A stretch of 64,000 bases of DNA from Pseudomonadales bacterium (GTDB taxonomy: Bacteria; Pseudomonadota; Gammaproteobacteria; Pseudomonadales; Pseudohongiellaceae), in assembly GCA_012103535.1 (NCBI GenBank), contig WLWQ01000002.1:744001-808000 (forward strand), in the 5' to 3' direction. Below are positions 8,980 to 16,682 of the stretch, piece by piece. The notes beneath the pieces are model-generated. The model was given only the letters and a program-made list of their open reading frames with translations, was not told the DNA's origin and searched no databases. The translations under genes were made by a program, and so were the position numbers. The stretch's first letter is position 1. Each line of letters opens with the position of its first letter.

Positions 8980-9774
8980 ATGTCTGAAGATACTGCTAAT
9001 AATTCCAAGGGTTTTAACTGGGCCGGTGCATTGAAAGTAGATGCCATCCTCTGCCTGGTGGCTGGCGTGGGTATTGGTCTGGTGGCATTAGCAGGACCAG
9101 TTGCGGTTTGGTTTGGTGCGGCGGATTTTGGTTTTCGCTTGCTGGGAGTAGTAAATTCCTATGCCGACTGGATTGCCGGTGGTACTTTCATCATCGCTAT
9201 GGCTATTGCTGCGGTGGCCAAAATCAAGCAGATACCTAATGGCTTGCAGCTATCTGCTCTAGCCCTGATAGGCACTATTTCTGCGAGCCTGGCCTATGTC
9301 ATTCCTGAGTCATTTCGACCGGCAGAAGATATACCGCCTATTCACGACATTGCCACCGACCCATATCGCCCCCTCGAATTCGTTGCTATTGCCCCACTAA
9401 GAGCCGATGCGGCGAACACAATGGAGTATGGCGGCAGTGAAGACATGACTCCCCGTTTATTAATCGAACTAACCCAAACTGCCTATCCAGACATTGTGCC
9501 GCAACGCTTCGACGATTCGGTGGAAGAAGTCTTTGGCAGAGCACTAGAGGCAGCAGAATCGCTCGGTTGGGAAATTGTTGCTGCCGATGTAAATCAAGGA
9601 CGGATTGAAGCCACCGATACTACCTTTTGGTTTCGCTTCAAAGACGATGTCGTCATCGAAATTACGGTAGATGGTCGCGAGTCTGTACTAAACGCGCGTT
9701 CCTTGTCGCGCGTAGGGCGAGGTGACGTCGGCAAGAATGCAGCACGCTTGCGAGAATTTTTCGCACTATTATAG
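8980..9774 (+). CDS. membrane protein with DUF1499 domain
   Basis: The 264-residue protein has four likely membrane helices in the first 110 residues, then a DUF1499 domain from about 145 to the end. VPQRFDDSVEEVFGRAL, IEATDTTFWFRFKDDVVIEI and the final SRVGRGDVGKNAARLREFF carry the family's conserved pattern. DUF1499 proteins are common in proteobacteria and unassigned. The domain follows the last helix and a short linker with a conserved proline-rich stretch. GGGAGG stands before the ATG. Confidence 0.85.
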   Translation: MSEDTANNSKGFNWAGALKVDAILCLVAGVGIGLVALAGPVAVWFGAADFGFRLLGVVNSYADWIAGGTFIIAMAIAAVAKIKQIPNGLQLSALALIGTISASLAYVIPESFRPAEDIPPIHDIATDPYRPLEFVAIAPLRADAANTMEYGGSEDMTPRLLIELTQTAYPDIVPQRFDDSVEEVFGRALEAAESLGWEIVAADVNQGRIEATDTTFWFRFKDDVVIEITVDGRESVLNARSLSRVGRGDVGKNAARLREFFALL

Positions 9775-9881
9775 TCAGTCGAGATATCAACTCACTCACA
9801 GAAGATGAAATAGGTCTAGTGGGACGTAAGCTTGGCCGTGCCTCGGAAACAGCGCACTGTTTTAGGCAATTGTGCTTTTTG

Positions 9882-10232
9882 CTAAGTGTTTTCATCAACA
9901 GAATTTTTACTTTCAAAAGCTATTTTGGCAATTATGTAGGCTATAAAAGCTGTAGTCGGTATCGATATTAAGTGAAATTGCCATAAAATTACTATCAACG
10001 TGACTACGTCAATCATTCCTCCAATACCTGAGATAACTCCAAAATAGAGCAACACTCCTAATGGAGCAGGAACAAACATAATCGTGACGGGAGCGAGCGA
10101 TGGGCTTAGTAACAGTGTGCAAACTACTGTGAAAATCAAGACAGGATTTTTAACTGGGAGTAGTCTTCCCAATTTTACTAATAGAAACGGAACTCCCAAA
10201 TAGAGAAAAACTAACAGTATGACTATTTCCAT
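9882..10232 (-). CDS. small hypothetical membrane protein
   Basis: The 116-residue protein is almost wholly hydrophobic, with four predicted membrane helices and a short polar tail (FESKNSVDENT). No family is recognised. The Shine-Dalgarno is weak (GGAAAC). It is convergent with the DUF1499 gene. Its length and consistent hydrophobic blocks favour a real gene. Confidence 0.55.
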   Translation of the reverse strand: MEIVILLVFLYLGVPFLLVKLGRLLPVKNPVLIFTVVCTLLLSPSLAPVTIMFVPAPLGVLLYFGVISGIGGMIDVVTLIVILWQFHLISIPTTAFIAYIIAKIAFESKNSVDENT

Positions 10233-10288
10233 AGTTATGTTTCCGTCAAACTAATTGCTAAATGTAAACTCCCACTAAATCAAAAAAA

Positions 10289-10315
10289 GGGCCAGTATAA
10301 AATTCGACCTGACCC
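10289..10315. repeat. GGGYCAG...CTGACCC imperfect inverted repeat
   Basis: GGGCCAG at 10289-10295 faces CTGACCC at 10309-10315, with AT-rich sequence between them. This resembles short GGGTCAG repeats common between gammaproteobacterial genes. It lies after the orphan subunit c gene on the minus strand and may also act as a transcript end. Confidence 0.4.
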
Positions 10316-10348
10316 TATAGCATAGCACGGCTTTCAAGACGTTGGCTG

Positions 10349-10606
10349 TCAGCTAAGTGGATCGCCGAAGAGTATAAGCAATGCCATAGCGACGGAGAGA
10401 ATAGGTATTGCGTCCAACATGCCGGCCATTAGGAAGGCTTTGTTCTGCAACATGTTCGCTTCAGCAGGTTGACGAGCAGTACTTTCGATCAACTTTGCTC
10501 CCACACCTCCAACTCCGGTGGCAGACCCAATGGCGGCACCTGCAATCAGAATGGAAACGGAGAGTAGTTTCATGGCATCTATAAGATCGACTTCGTTCAT
10601 GGTCAT
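10349..10606 (-). CDS. orphan F0 ATP synthase subunit c-like protein
   Basis: The 85-residue protein has two membrane helices. The first carries GAAIGSATGVGGVGAK, the glycine-rich face that packs in the c-ring. The loop ARQPAE holds the conserved RQP that meets the central stalk, and the second helix has MLDAIPILSVAMALLILF with the ion-binding aspartate. All hallmarks of AtpE are present, yet no other atp gene is in the window. It is divergent from a LysR-type gene that carries a stop codon. GAGAGGAAAC precedes the ATG. It may be a spare rotor subunit or a c-like protein with another use. Confidence 0.85.
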   Translation of the reverse strand: MTMNEVDLIDAMKLLSVSILIAGAAIGSATGVGGVGAKLIESTARQPAEANMLQNKAFLMAGMLDAIPILSVAMALLILFGDPLS

Positions 10607-10693
10607 GTTTCCTCTCTGTTGCTGTCTCTCAGTTAATGAGGTGAGTATAGAGTGTTTATAAATAGATGATAATACCGATATATGTGATAATAC

Positions 10694-10711
10694 TGTTCAT
10701 AAATACGAACA
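10694..10711. promoter_or_regulatory. probable LysR binding site
   Basis: TGTTC and GAACA form an inverted repeat with an 8-base AT-rich spacer, containing a T-N11-A pair typical of LysR boxes. It lies 14 bases before the LysR-type gene in the divergent gap with the subunit c gene. Confidence 0.5.
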
Positions 10712-10725
10712 ATAGGTAAACCCAC

Positions 10726-11631
10726 ATGAGTCGCTGGGAAGGCTTCGAAGAATTTGTGGAAGTGGTGAATCAGGGCAGCTTTTCTAAAGCCGCCAAGGTG
10801 CTCGGCGTTTCAAAGAGTCACGTAAGCCAGCAGGTCAGCCGCTTGGAGGACAGACTCAATGCCCGCTTGCTGCATCGCACCACGCGTAAACTTAGCCTGA
10901 CTGAAACAGGTGAAATCTATTATGCACAATGCCGACAAGTGGTTGAGGATCTGGAAGCTGCAGAACTAGCGGTTAATTCACTGCAAGAAGAAATAAAAGG
11001 ACATCTGCGTATTGCTGCTCCCCATCTTATTGGTGAAGCTCTCATGGTTCCCGCATTGGCGGAATTATCAAAACAAAATCCCTCGTTAAAAATAGAATTG
11101 GATCTAACTTCCCATCGCGTTGATTTAATTGCAGAGCGCTTCGATCTGGCGATCCAGGTAGGTGAAAGGCAGGAGGTTAATGTTGTTAACAAGAAACTGG
11201 CGCCTACGAATTTTCACGTAGTCGCGAGTCCAGCCTATTTAAAACAATACGGGACTCCCCAAAAACCTTCAGATCTCAAAGCACATAATTGTTTATTGTT
11301 CGTCGGTGACGGCTACAGTAAACCCTGGCGCTTTAAGGGACCTAAAGGAACTCAATCTATTCAGGTATCTTCTAGCTGGAGCAGTAATAGTGGAACGATT
11401 TTAAAAGGAGCAGCAGAACAGGATATGGGCTTGGCTTATATGCCGGATTACTAATTAAAAGATTCTCTGGAAAAAGGATTGTTGGTCACGGTGCTAAATG
11501 ATTGGCGAGCCATCGACCGAGAAATCGTCCTTATCTATCCGCACAAGCGTCACGTTTCGGCGAAGCTTCGTATGTTGACTGAATTCTTGGCAGATTTTTT
11601 TGCGCGGGAATTGCAACCGCTGAAAATCTGA
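10726..11631 (+). pseudogene. LysR-type regulator interrupted by one in-frame stop
   Basis: Residues 1-60 form the winged helix (FSKAAKVLGVSKSHVSQQVSRLE) and residues from about 90 the co-inducer domain. Translation stops at TAA 11452-11454 after MGLAYMPDY, at 242 residues. The same frame then continues for 58 more codons (LKDSLEKGLLVTVLNDW...) to TGA at 11629-11631, giving the standard length near 300. Relatives have a second tyrosine at the stop position, so a TAT to TAA change is the simplest explanation. The gene may be dead, read through at low level, or a sequencing error. It faces the orphan subunit c gene across a likely LysR site. Confidence 0.85.
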
Positions 11632-11643
11632 ATCCCTAGCACA

Positions 11644-11670
11644 AAAAAGCAGGTCGTTAACCTGCTTTTT
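11644..11670. terminator. bidirectional rho-independent terminator
   Basis: AAAAAGCAGGT and ACCTGCTTTTT form an 11-bp stem with a 5-base loop, with A-run and T-run on either side. It separates the convergent LysR-type gene and the cyclase gene. Confidence 0.85.
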
Positions 11671-11692
11671 GAATTCAGATTTTGAACGCTAT

Positions 11693-13687
11693 CTATCTCG
11701 GAAGCTCGTTAACGATATCACCTAATATTTCCACGATCGCTGGATCAAACTTTCCTGAGCGTACGTATTTAGTAATTTCATTGTACGCCGCATGACTTTC
11801 CCAGGAATCGCGATAGGGTCGCTTGGAGGTTAAGCTGATATAAGCTTCGGCAACTGCGAGTATGCGCGCACCTAGAGGAATGTTATCTTCTTTAATTCCA
11901 GCCGGGTAACCCGATCCATTGAAGTTTTCATGGTGACACTCAATTAACTCCAACATTCTTTCGTTTTCATAGCCCGCATTGCGCAACTTTCTAACACCTT
12001 CTCTCGGGTGCATGTGAATGTGGGTGAAATCGTCTTCCGTTAGGCCGCCATTTCGGTTAAGAATATTCTCCGGCACGATTGTTTTGCCAATCTCAGCAAG
12101 ATAACCGGCTTCTAAGACGTCGTGTTTCTCTTGATCTACCAGCTGCATCTTATCTGCAATAATGAAAGCCGTAATTCCCACTAATCTTGAGAATCCAACG
12201 GAACCGTCGATGCACTCGACAGGAAGAATAAGATCTTCAGGATAAGGCACAAACTTTTCGAGTCTGTCGTCAAGCTCTGCTAAGAGTGTCTTTGGTAATT
12301 GCTTTGCAGTCGCTAGAGGGTTCTTAAACGCCACCACTTCATAGAGGTGAACTGTACTGCGTCGACCTCTGACCGCCAGATCACGCTGCTGTTCCAGCAC
12401 CATGGCAATCTCGGCATAGGCAACTTTTACATCAGAGTTTTCTGAGTCTGTTTCCATGGCGTACTTAAGATGAGCCTGTGCCTGCTCTGGATCGTTTGCT
12501 TGCTTCAATAGTTTCGCCGCATCAATGCGCAAATTGACATCTTTCGGATCCGCATCGATCGCTTTCAAGAGGGAGTTAATTTCATCCACCAAGCCAGCAT
12601 TATCAGACTGGGTATAAGAGGCAAGACCAGAAACCGGTCTGAAATCGAATATCTCGTTGCAGTCTTTATAGGTAGCCTCATCGACAGTAACTCGCCCAGG
12701 TTCGCACATGCCTTCGATTCTAGAAGCAAGGTTTACTGTGTCACCAAACGCCGTAAACGATTGACGTTTGGCACCAATGATTCCTGTTGTGGCAACTCCG
12801 GTGGAGATCCCAACTCGTAATTTAAACGGATAGTTAGCTTTGCGCATGCGTTCTTGCATTTTCCATGCAGCAGCTACTGCAAGCAGCGGATGTTTCTCGT
12901 AAAGAATTGGTGCGCCAAATTCTGACATGATGCCATCACCCATATATTTATCGATATGGGCATTGTATTGCAGCAGAATAGTTTCCATGTCGGCGAGGTA
13001 CTTATTCAGTTCGGTAATCACCACCTCGGCTGAATGCTCTTCTGAGTAATTCGTAAATCCTTTAAGATCAGAAAACATTACGCTGATACGACGGTTCTCC
13101 GTGCGTATTCGGTTTTCGATCATAAGTTTCACCACCGCTGGATCCATGGTGGTGTAGAGTGCTTCTTCTACTTTTTCCTTATGGGCGCGGATGGATTTGG
13201 TTTTTTCTTCAAGTGCTCGGGTTCTTTCCTCTACTTTAAAGTCCAATTCCGATTCAAATTCGCGAATCGTACTCATTGTTTGTTCCAGTAATTCAGCATT
13301 TCCTGAGGCCTCGGCCTTTGCCCGCAGCGCTTCAGTCATTTTTTCCTGTAGTTCGCGGTGGGTAAAACCGACGATTACCGCAGTCAGAATCAAGAAGCCA
13401 GCCCAGATAAGAACTGATGCCCAAAGCCCAAATAAATCTAACTCAATCATGAATCGGTTTGGATAGAGATAGGCGAAGAGTGCGATGATCAAGAACGTAA
13501 AGAATGCGCCTAATACACCGGACCGGATTCCCAGGTAATAGGAACTTAAAAGTACGGGCAAATAGAAGAAGTTCAAAAACGAAAGTTTTGACTCTACGAA
13601 CCAGACGATGGCACTGACGACAACCAGAATGACGAGAATAAATACGCCTTCGAAATTTTCGATCAGGTATTGTTTGAGTGCTTCCAT
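11693..13687 (-). CDS. adenylate/guanylate cyclase fused to a degenerate HD-GYP domain
   Basis: The 664-residue protein has about four N-terminal membrane helices (12-108), a coiled-coil linker (110-180), a class III cyclase domain (about 197-350), a helical repeat region resembling TPRs (360-440) and an HD-GYP-like domain (455-664). The cyclase keeps both metal aspartates (Asp207 in FSDLKGF, Asp251 in MGDG), the purine-specifying pair Lys247 and Asp316, and Asn319 and Arg323, so it should be active. In the HD-GYP part HHE (585-587) and GSGYP remain, but the HD pair in the usual HDIGK is Ala531-Glu532 (AEIGK), which should prevent phosphodiesterase activity. It probably makes cAMP in response to a membrane signal and uses the second domain for sensing or binding. 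It stands alone after a bidirectional terminator. Confidence 0.88.
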   Translation of the reverse strand: MEALKQYLIENFEGVFILVILVVVSAIVWFVESKLSFLNFFYLPVLLSSYYLGIRSGVLGAFFTFLIIALFAYLYPNRFMIELDLFGLWASVLIWAGFLILTAVIVGFTHRELQEKMTEALRAKAEASGNAELLEQTMSTIREFESELDFKVEERTRALEEKTKSIRAHKEKVEEALYTTMDPAVVKLMIENRIRTENRRISVMFSDLKGFTNYSEEHSAEVVITELNKYLADMETILLQYNAHIDKYMGDGIMSEFGAPILYEKHPLLAVAAAWKMQERMRKANYPFKLRVGISTGVATTGIIGAKRQSFTAFGDTVNLASRIEGMCEPGRVTVDEATYKDCNEIFDFRPVSGLASYTQSDNAGLVDEINSLLKAIDADPKDVNLRIDAAKLLKQANDPEQAQAHLKYAMETDSENSDVKVAYAEIAMVLEQQRDLAVRGRRSTVHLYEVVAFKNPLATAKQLPKTLLAELDDRLEKFVPYPEDLILPVECIDGSVGFSRLVGITAFIIADKMQLVDQEKHDVLEAGYLAEIGKTIVPENILNRNGGLTEDDFTHIHMHPREGVRKLRNAGYENERMLELIECHHENFNGSGYPAGIKEDNIPLGARILAVAEAYISLTSKRPYRDSWESHAAYNEITKYVRSGKFDPAIVEILGDIVNELPR

Positions 13688-14043
13688 TGTATTGTCTAAA
13701 TCCTTAACAAGAGGCGGGCGCGACTATTTATAAGTCTAGTCGAGGCATTATAGCTTTATTGCAATCTTAGTGAATTATTATCCCGGGACAAAATGCGGTC
13801 TACAGAGGAAAAAGTGGGTAAGATTTAAGCACTTTTGCTATACCCTAACAACCGCATAACTGGCTCGCAGCGAGCGCTAAATCCACACCAGAATCGCACG
13901 AAATTTCTTACTCTTTTCTGAATACTGTTCACATTGGCTTATAATTGCTTAGTAGCTCAAAAACCCTATCCCCCGATTTGTGGTCTCTGCAGAATCTCCT
14001 GCTTCCAGCAGAGAGCACTATTAGGATTTCGAGGTGCAGTTTA
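13688..14043. other. intergenic region with divergent promoters
   Basis: No gene is supported here. A TATAAT at 13940-13945 may be the -10 element for the lipoprotein gene at 14044, but a convincing -35 is not seen. The open frame extends back to an ATG at 13945; that extension lacks a signal-like N-terminus. Confidence 0.4.
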
Positions 14044-14574
14044 GTGAAATTTGGACTCATTTCTTTTACCTGTTTGGCACTTTTCGCATGTCGTAGCACG
14101 GATCTAGCAAATTGGCCTGGGGAATTGCCTAATCAACAGCATTTCATTATCGCCTATGAAGCTGATGGTGATAATCAGGCAGTGCAGTCACAGCAGGAAT
14201 ACCTGCGCTGGGTATTGAGTTTCTACGAAGGCACCGTGGTTGCCCCCATTGGATGGACTGAGATGCAATCCCTGGTAGTTGATCTCGCAGACTCAGAGCA
14301 AAGAGCGGGCTTAAATTCCCAATTATTTGATCTTGGTCGCCTGATTGCCGCGGAATGGGCAAAGGAGAATGCAGGCCGTGCCATCGACAGCCGCATGTTG
14401 GGCATTTGGGCATCAGTGCTGCAGCTGGTAGTTAGTCCTGAGCAGCAATATGCGGCTATTGCGCTCATCAGTGATGATGTTAAGGGACTATTGCAAGGAG
14501 AGCTGAATCGTCCAGAAATTAATGATGCTCGCTATGAACAGCGGCTGGGACTGCAGTTTTTCGGCGATTTCTGA
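14044..14574 (+). CDS. hypothetical lipoprotein
   Basis: I place the start at the GTG of 14044, preceded by GAGGTG at good spacing. This gives a lipoprotein signal (FGLISFTCLALFAC) and a mature protein from Cys16. An ATG at 13945 in the same frame would put 33 polar residues ahead of the signal and is less likely. The mature part of about 160 residues is helical, with no recognised family; WTEMQSLVVDLADSEQR and ISDDVKGLLQGELNRPEI look structured. It precedes the GntR regulator on the same strand. Confidence 0.65.
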   Translation: MKFGLISFTCLALFACRSTDLANWPGELPNQQHFIIAYEADGDNQAVQSQQEYLRWVLSFYEGTVVAPIGWTEMQSLVVDLADSEQRAGLNSQLFDLGRLIAAEWAKENAGRAIDSRMLGIWASVLQLVVSPEQQYAAIALISDDVKGLLQGELNRPEINDARYEQRLGLQFFGDF

Positions 14575-14592
14575 ATCGCTTTATCCAATAAT

Positions 14593-14620
14593 TCAAGGAT
14601 TCTATCGCCCCAATCCTTGA
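14593..14620. terminator. hairpin after the lipoprotein gene
   Basis: TCAAGGATT (14593-14601) and AATCCTTGA (14612-14620) give a perfect 9-bp stem with a 10-base loop. It lies 19 bases after the stop codon. No T-run follows, so termination is only probable. Confidence 0.45.
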
Positions 14621-14643
14621 CACCTCTGGTTTTGGCCCTATAT

Positions 14644-14670
14644 TTGGTCCGACCAATTTGGTCAGACCAA
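14644..14670. promoter_or_regulatory. twin GntR/FadR-type operators
   Basis: Two 13-bp palindromes, TTGGTCCGACCAA (14644-14656) and TTGGTCAGACCAA (14658-14670), stand side by side just before the GntR-type gene. They match the TGGTC-N-GACCA pattern bound by FadR-subfamily GntR regulators. Autoregulation is expected. Confidence 0.85.
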
Positions 14671-14691
14671 TTTAAGTATTAGAAATTTCCC

Positions 14692-15417
14692 ATGGCTACA
14701 GCAAATTCGATCAGTTGTGAGATCGCAACTAGTCTGCGTACGGATATTCTCAGGCAGCGCTACCTGAGTGGTGACCGTTTGCCTTCCGAACGAGAATTAG
14801 CGGTTCGTTTTGACGCCAGTAGAGGCGCAGTGCGGGAAGCACTTTCGCAGCTTGAGCAGTCGGGACTAATCGATATTCAACGTGGCGGTGCCAGAGTCAA
14901 ACCGATCGAGGAAGCCAGTATCTCCGTACTGGGGCCCCTCATGACACTTGATGAAATACCTAATCCGGCTTTGGTGGACAAGTTTCTGCAAACTTTTGGG
15001 GCGCTTTCAGCCTTAACCGCCAGAGAAGCCATTAATCATGCCAACCAAGAAGATATGAACCGATTGCGGAAAATGGTCGTATCTTTGAACAAGCAAGCAA
15101 AAGATTTTGAAACCATGCAGCCGCCATGGCGTGAATTTTTGGAGTCATTAGCAGAAATAGCAGACAACCTGGTCGTTCATTTAATAAGTAATGACCTCCA
15201 GGCCCAATTTGTCGAACAGATGACCCGATTGGGTTTTAACCCAGAATTGAGAAAAAAAGTTGTGAACGAAGTGCTCTCATCATTGAAGCAAGCTGTCGCT
15301 AACAGAGACGGCGACTTGGCCCAATCTGCCGTGCAGCAATATTTTGATGAGGTGAGGGGAGCGGTAATCAAGTTGGTTGATAGTCGCCTTGGGGCCTATC
15401 GTAAACAGGCAGTTTGA
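14692..15417 (+). CDS. GntR-family transcriptional regulator
   Basis: The 241-residue protein has an N-terminal winged helix (about 5-68) with GDRLPSERELAVRFDASRGAVREAL, the GntR signature, and a helical C-terminal ligand domain (90-230) like the FCD type of the FadR subfamily, although the usual metal histidines are not obvious. Twin palindromic operators lie 22 bases upstream. The RND adaptor and pump follow 86 bases downstream on the same strand, so it is probably their local repressor, responding to a small acid or toxic compound. Confidence 0.87.
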   Translation: MATANSISCEIATSLRTDILRQRYLSGDRLPSERELAVRFDASRGAVREALSQLEQSGLIDIQRGGARVKPIEEASISVLGPLMTLDEIPNPALVDKFLQTFGALSALTAREAINHANQEDMNRLRKMVVSLNKQAKDFETMQPPWREFLESLAEIADNLVVHLISNDLQAQFVEQMTRLGFNPELRKKVVNEVLSSLKQAVANRDGDLAQSAVQQYFDEVRGAVIKLVDSRLGAYRKQAV

Positions 15418-15503
15418 TTCGTCTACGTATAAATAGAAGGAAGAACAGAAGAAATGGCTATGCTTGAGATATTAATAGGAAAACAAATTTTGGGAGTGTC
15501 GCA

Positions 15504-16670
15504 GTGAAGCGAATATTGTTTCCAGTAGCGATTTTAGGTGGCTATATCGTTATTGCTTATTACATGCTCAGTACACCAACTACCGTGGTGGTTGTTGCAC
15601 CCGAAGTAATTCCAGTTGCGGTGCGGGTTCAGGAAGTTGAGCTTGATTCAGTCCGACTCACTGTGGAATCGCAAGGCAAGGTTCAGGCTGCACAAATCGC
15701 TAATCTCTCTGCGCCTGTCGCCGGACCTGTAGCATGGATTTCTCCAACTATGGAAGCTGGCGGTTATGTAGCAGCAGGTGAAACTCTGTTACGCCTCGAA
15801 ACCAGCGACTTTGAGACCATGCGCGCTCGCAGCCTGGCTACGCTGCAACAGGCCCAAGCGGAATCTGATCATGCAGACCGAGAATACGATCGCATGAAAG
15901 AACTGGCAGAAGAAAGACTTGCCAGCCAATCCCAATTACAAGATGCCCAGCGACAAGCTGAAGTAAACCAAGCCAGGTTGGCTGATGCGCAAGCGAATTA
16001 CAATCAGGCAGAATTAGACTTGCAGCGAGCTGAAATTAAAGCTCCTTTTGATGCCATTATTGAGTCTCGTGAAGTTGAACTTGGTCAGTATGTTAACCGC
16101 GCGCAGAGCGTTGCAGTATTGTACGGCGCTGAAGAAGTAGAAGTGCGTGTGCCTCTCGCTATCCGTCAACTCGGGTATCTGGACATGCCTTTGGGGTTGA
16201 GAGGTGAATTGTCAGCTGAAGACGCACCGGATGTAATATTAAGTGGAGTCTACGGCGGCGAAGAATTGATGTGGCAGGGCAAACTTGTGCGTATCGAAGC
16301 GCAGATTGATCCGAACAGCAATACAGTGCAAACCATTATCCGTGTTCAGCAACCCCAAGCTCTAGACTCAAAAGCTCATGTTAGAAGCATTCCATTGCCA
16401 ATTGGATTGTTTGTAGAAGCAGACATTACTGGCAAGCACCTGGATGACATCATATCTCTGCCTCGCTCGGTGATTCGCAACAATAACCAGGTGCTGGTAG
16501 TTGATGCTGAGAACAAGATGTATTTCCGTGATGTTGATATTTATCGCCTCGAAGAAGATCGTGTACTGATAAGCAGCGGCTTGCTTCCGGGTGAATATAT
16601 TTGCATTTCTCCCATACAAGCGGTTATCAACGGCATGAGTGTTCAGCCCATTCAAGAATCTGTGATCTAA
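15504..16670 (+). CDS. RND efflux periplasmic adaptor (membrane fusion protein)
   Basis: The 388-residue protein has one N-terminal membrane anchor (about 5-23), a split biotinyl-lipoyl domain (AQIANLSAPVAGPVAWI near 55-71, and AEIKAPFDAIIESREVELGQYV near 176-197), a coiled-coil hairpin between them (100-170), and a beta-barrel plus membrane-proximal domain to the end. This is the HlyD/AcrA plan. It links the inner-membrane pump encoded 12 bases downstream to an outer-membrane channel. No TolC-type gene is in the window, so a shared channel is likely. Confidence 0.92.
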   Translation: MKRILFPVAILGGYIVIAYYMLSTPTTVVVVAPEVIPVAVRVQEVELDSVRLTVESQGKVQAAQIANLSAPVAGPVAWISPTMEAGGYVAAGETLLRLETSDFETMRARSLATLQQAQAESDHADREYDRMKELAEERLASQSQLQDAQRQAEVNQARLADAQANYNQAELDLQRAEIKAPFDAIIESREVELGQYVNRAQSVAVLYGAEEVEVRVPLAIRQLGYLDMPLGLRGELSAEDAPDVILSGVYGGEELMWQGKLVRIEAQIDPNSNTVQTIIRVQQPQALDSKAHVRSIPLPIGLFVEADITGKHLDDIISLPRSVIRNNNQVLVVDAENKMYFRDVDIYRLEEDRVLISSGLLPGEYICISPIQAVINGMSVQPIQESVI

Positions 16671-16682
16671 GGTAAGCGAATC

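Noticed and set aside
13945..14043. Longer N-terminus for the lipoprotein at 14044
   Set aside because: It would place 33 polar residues before a clear lipoprotein signal; the GTG at 14044 has a better ribosome site.
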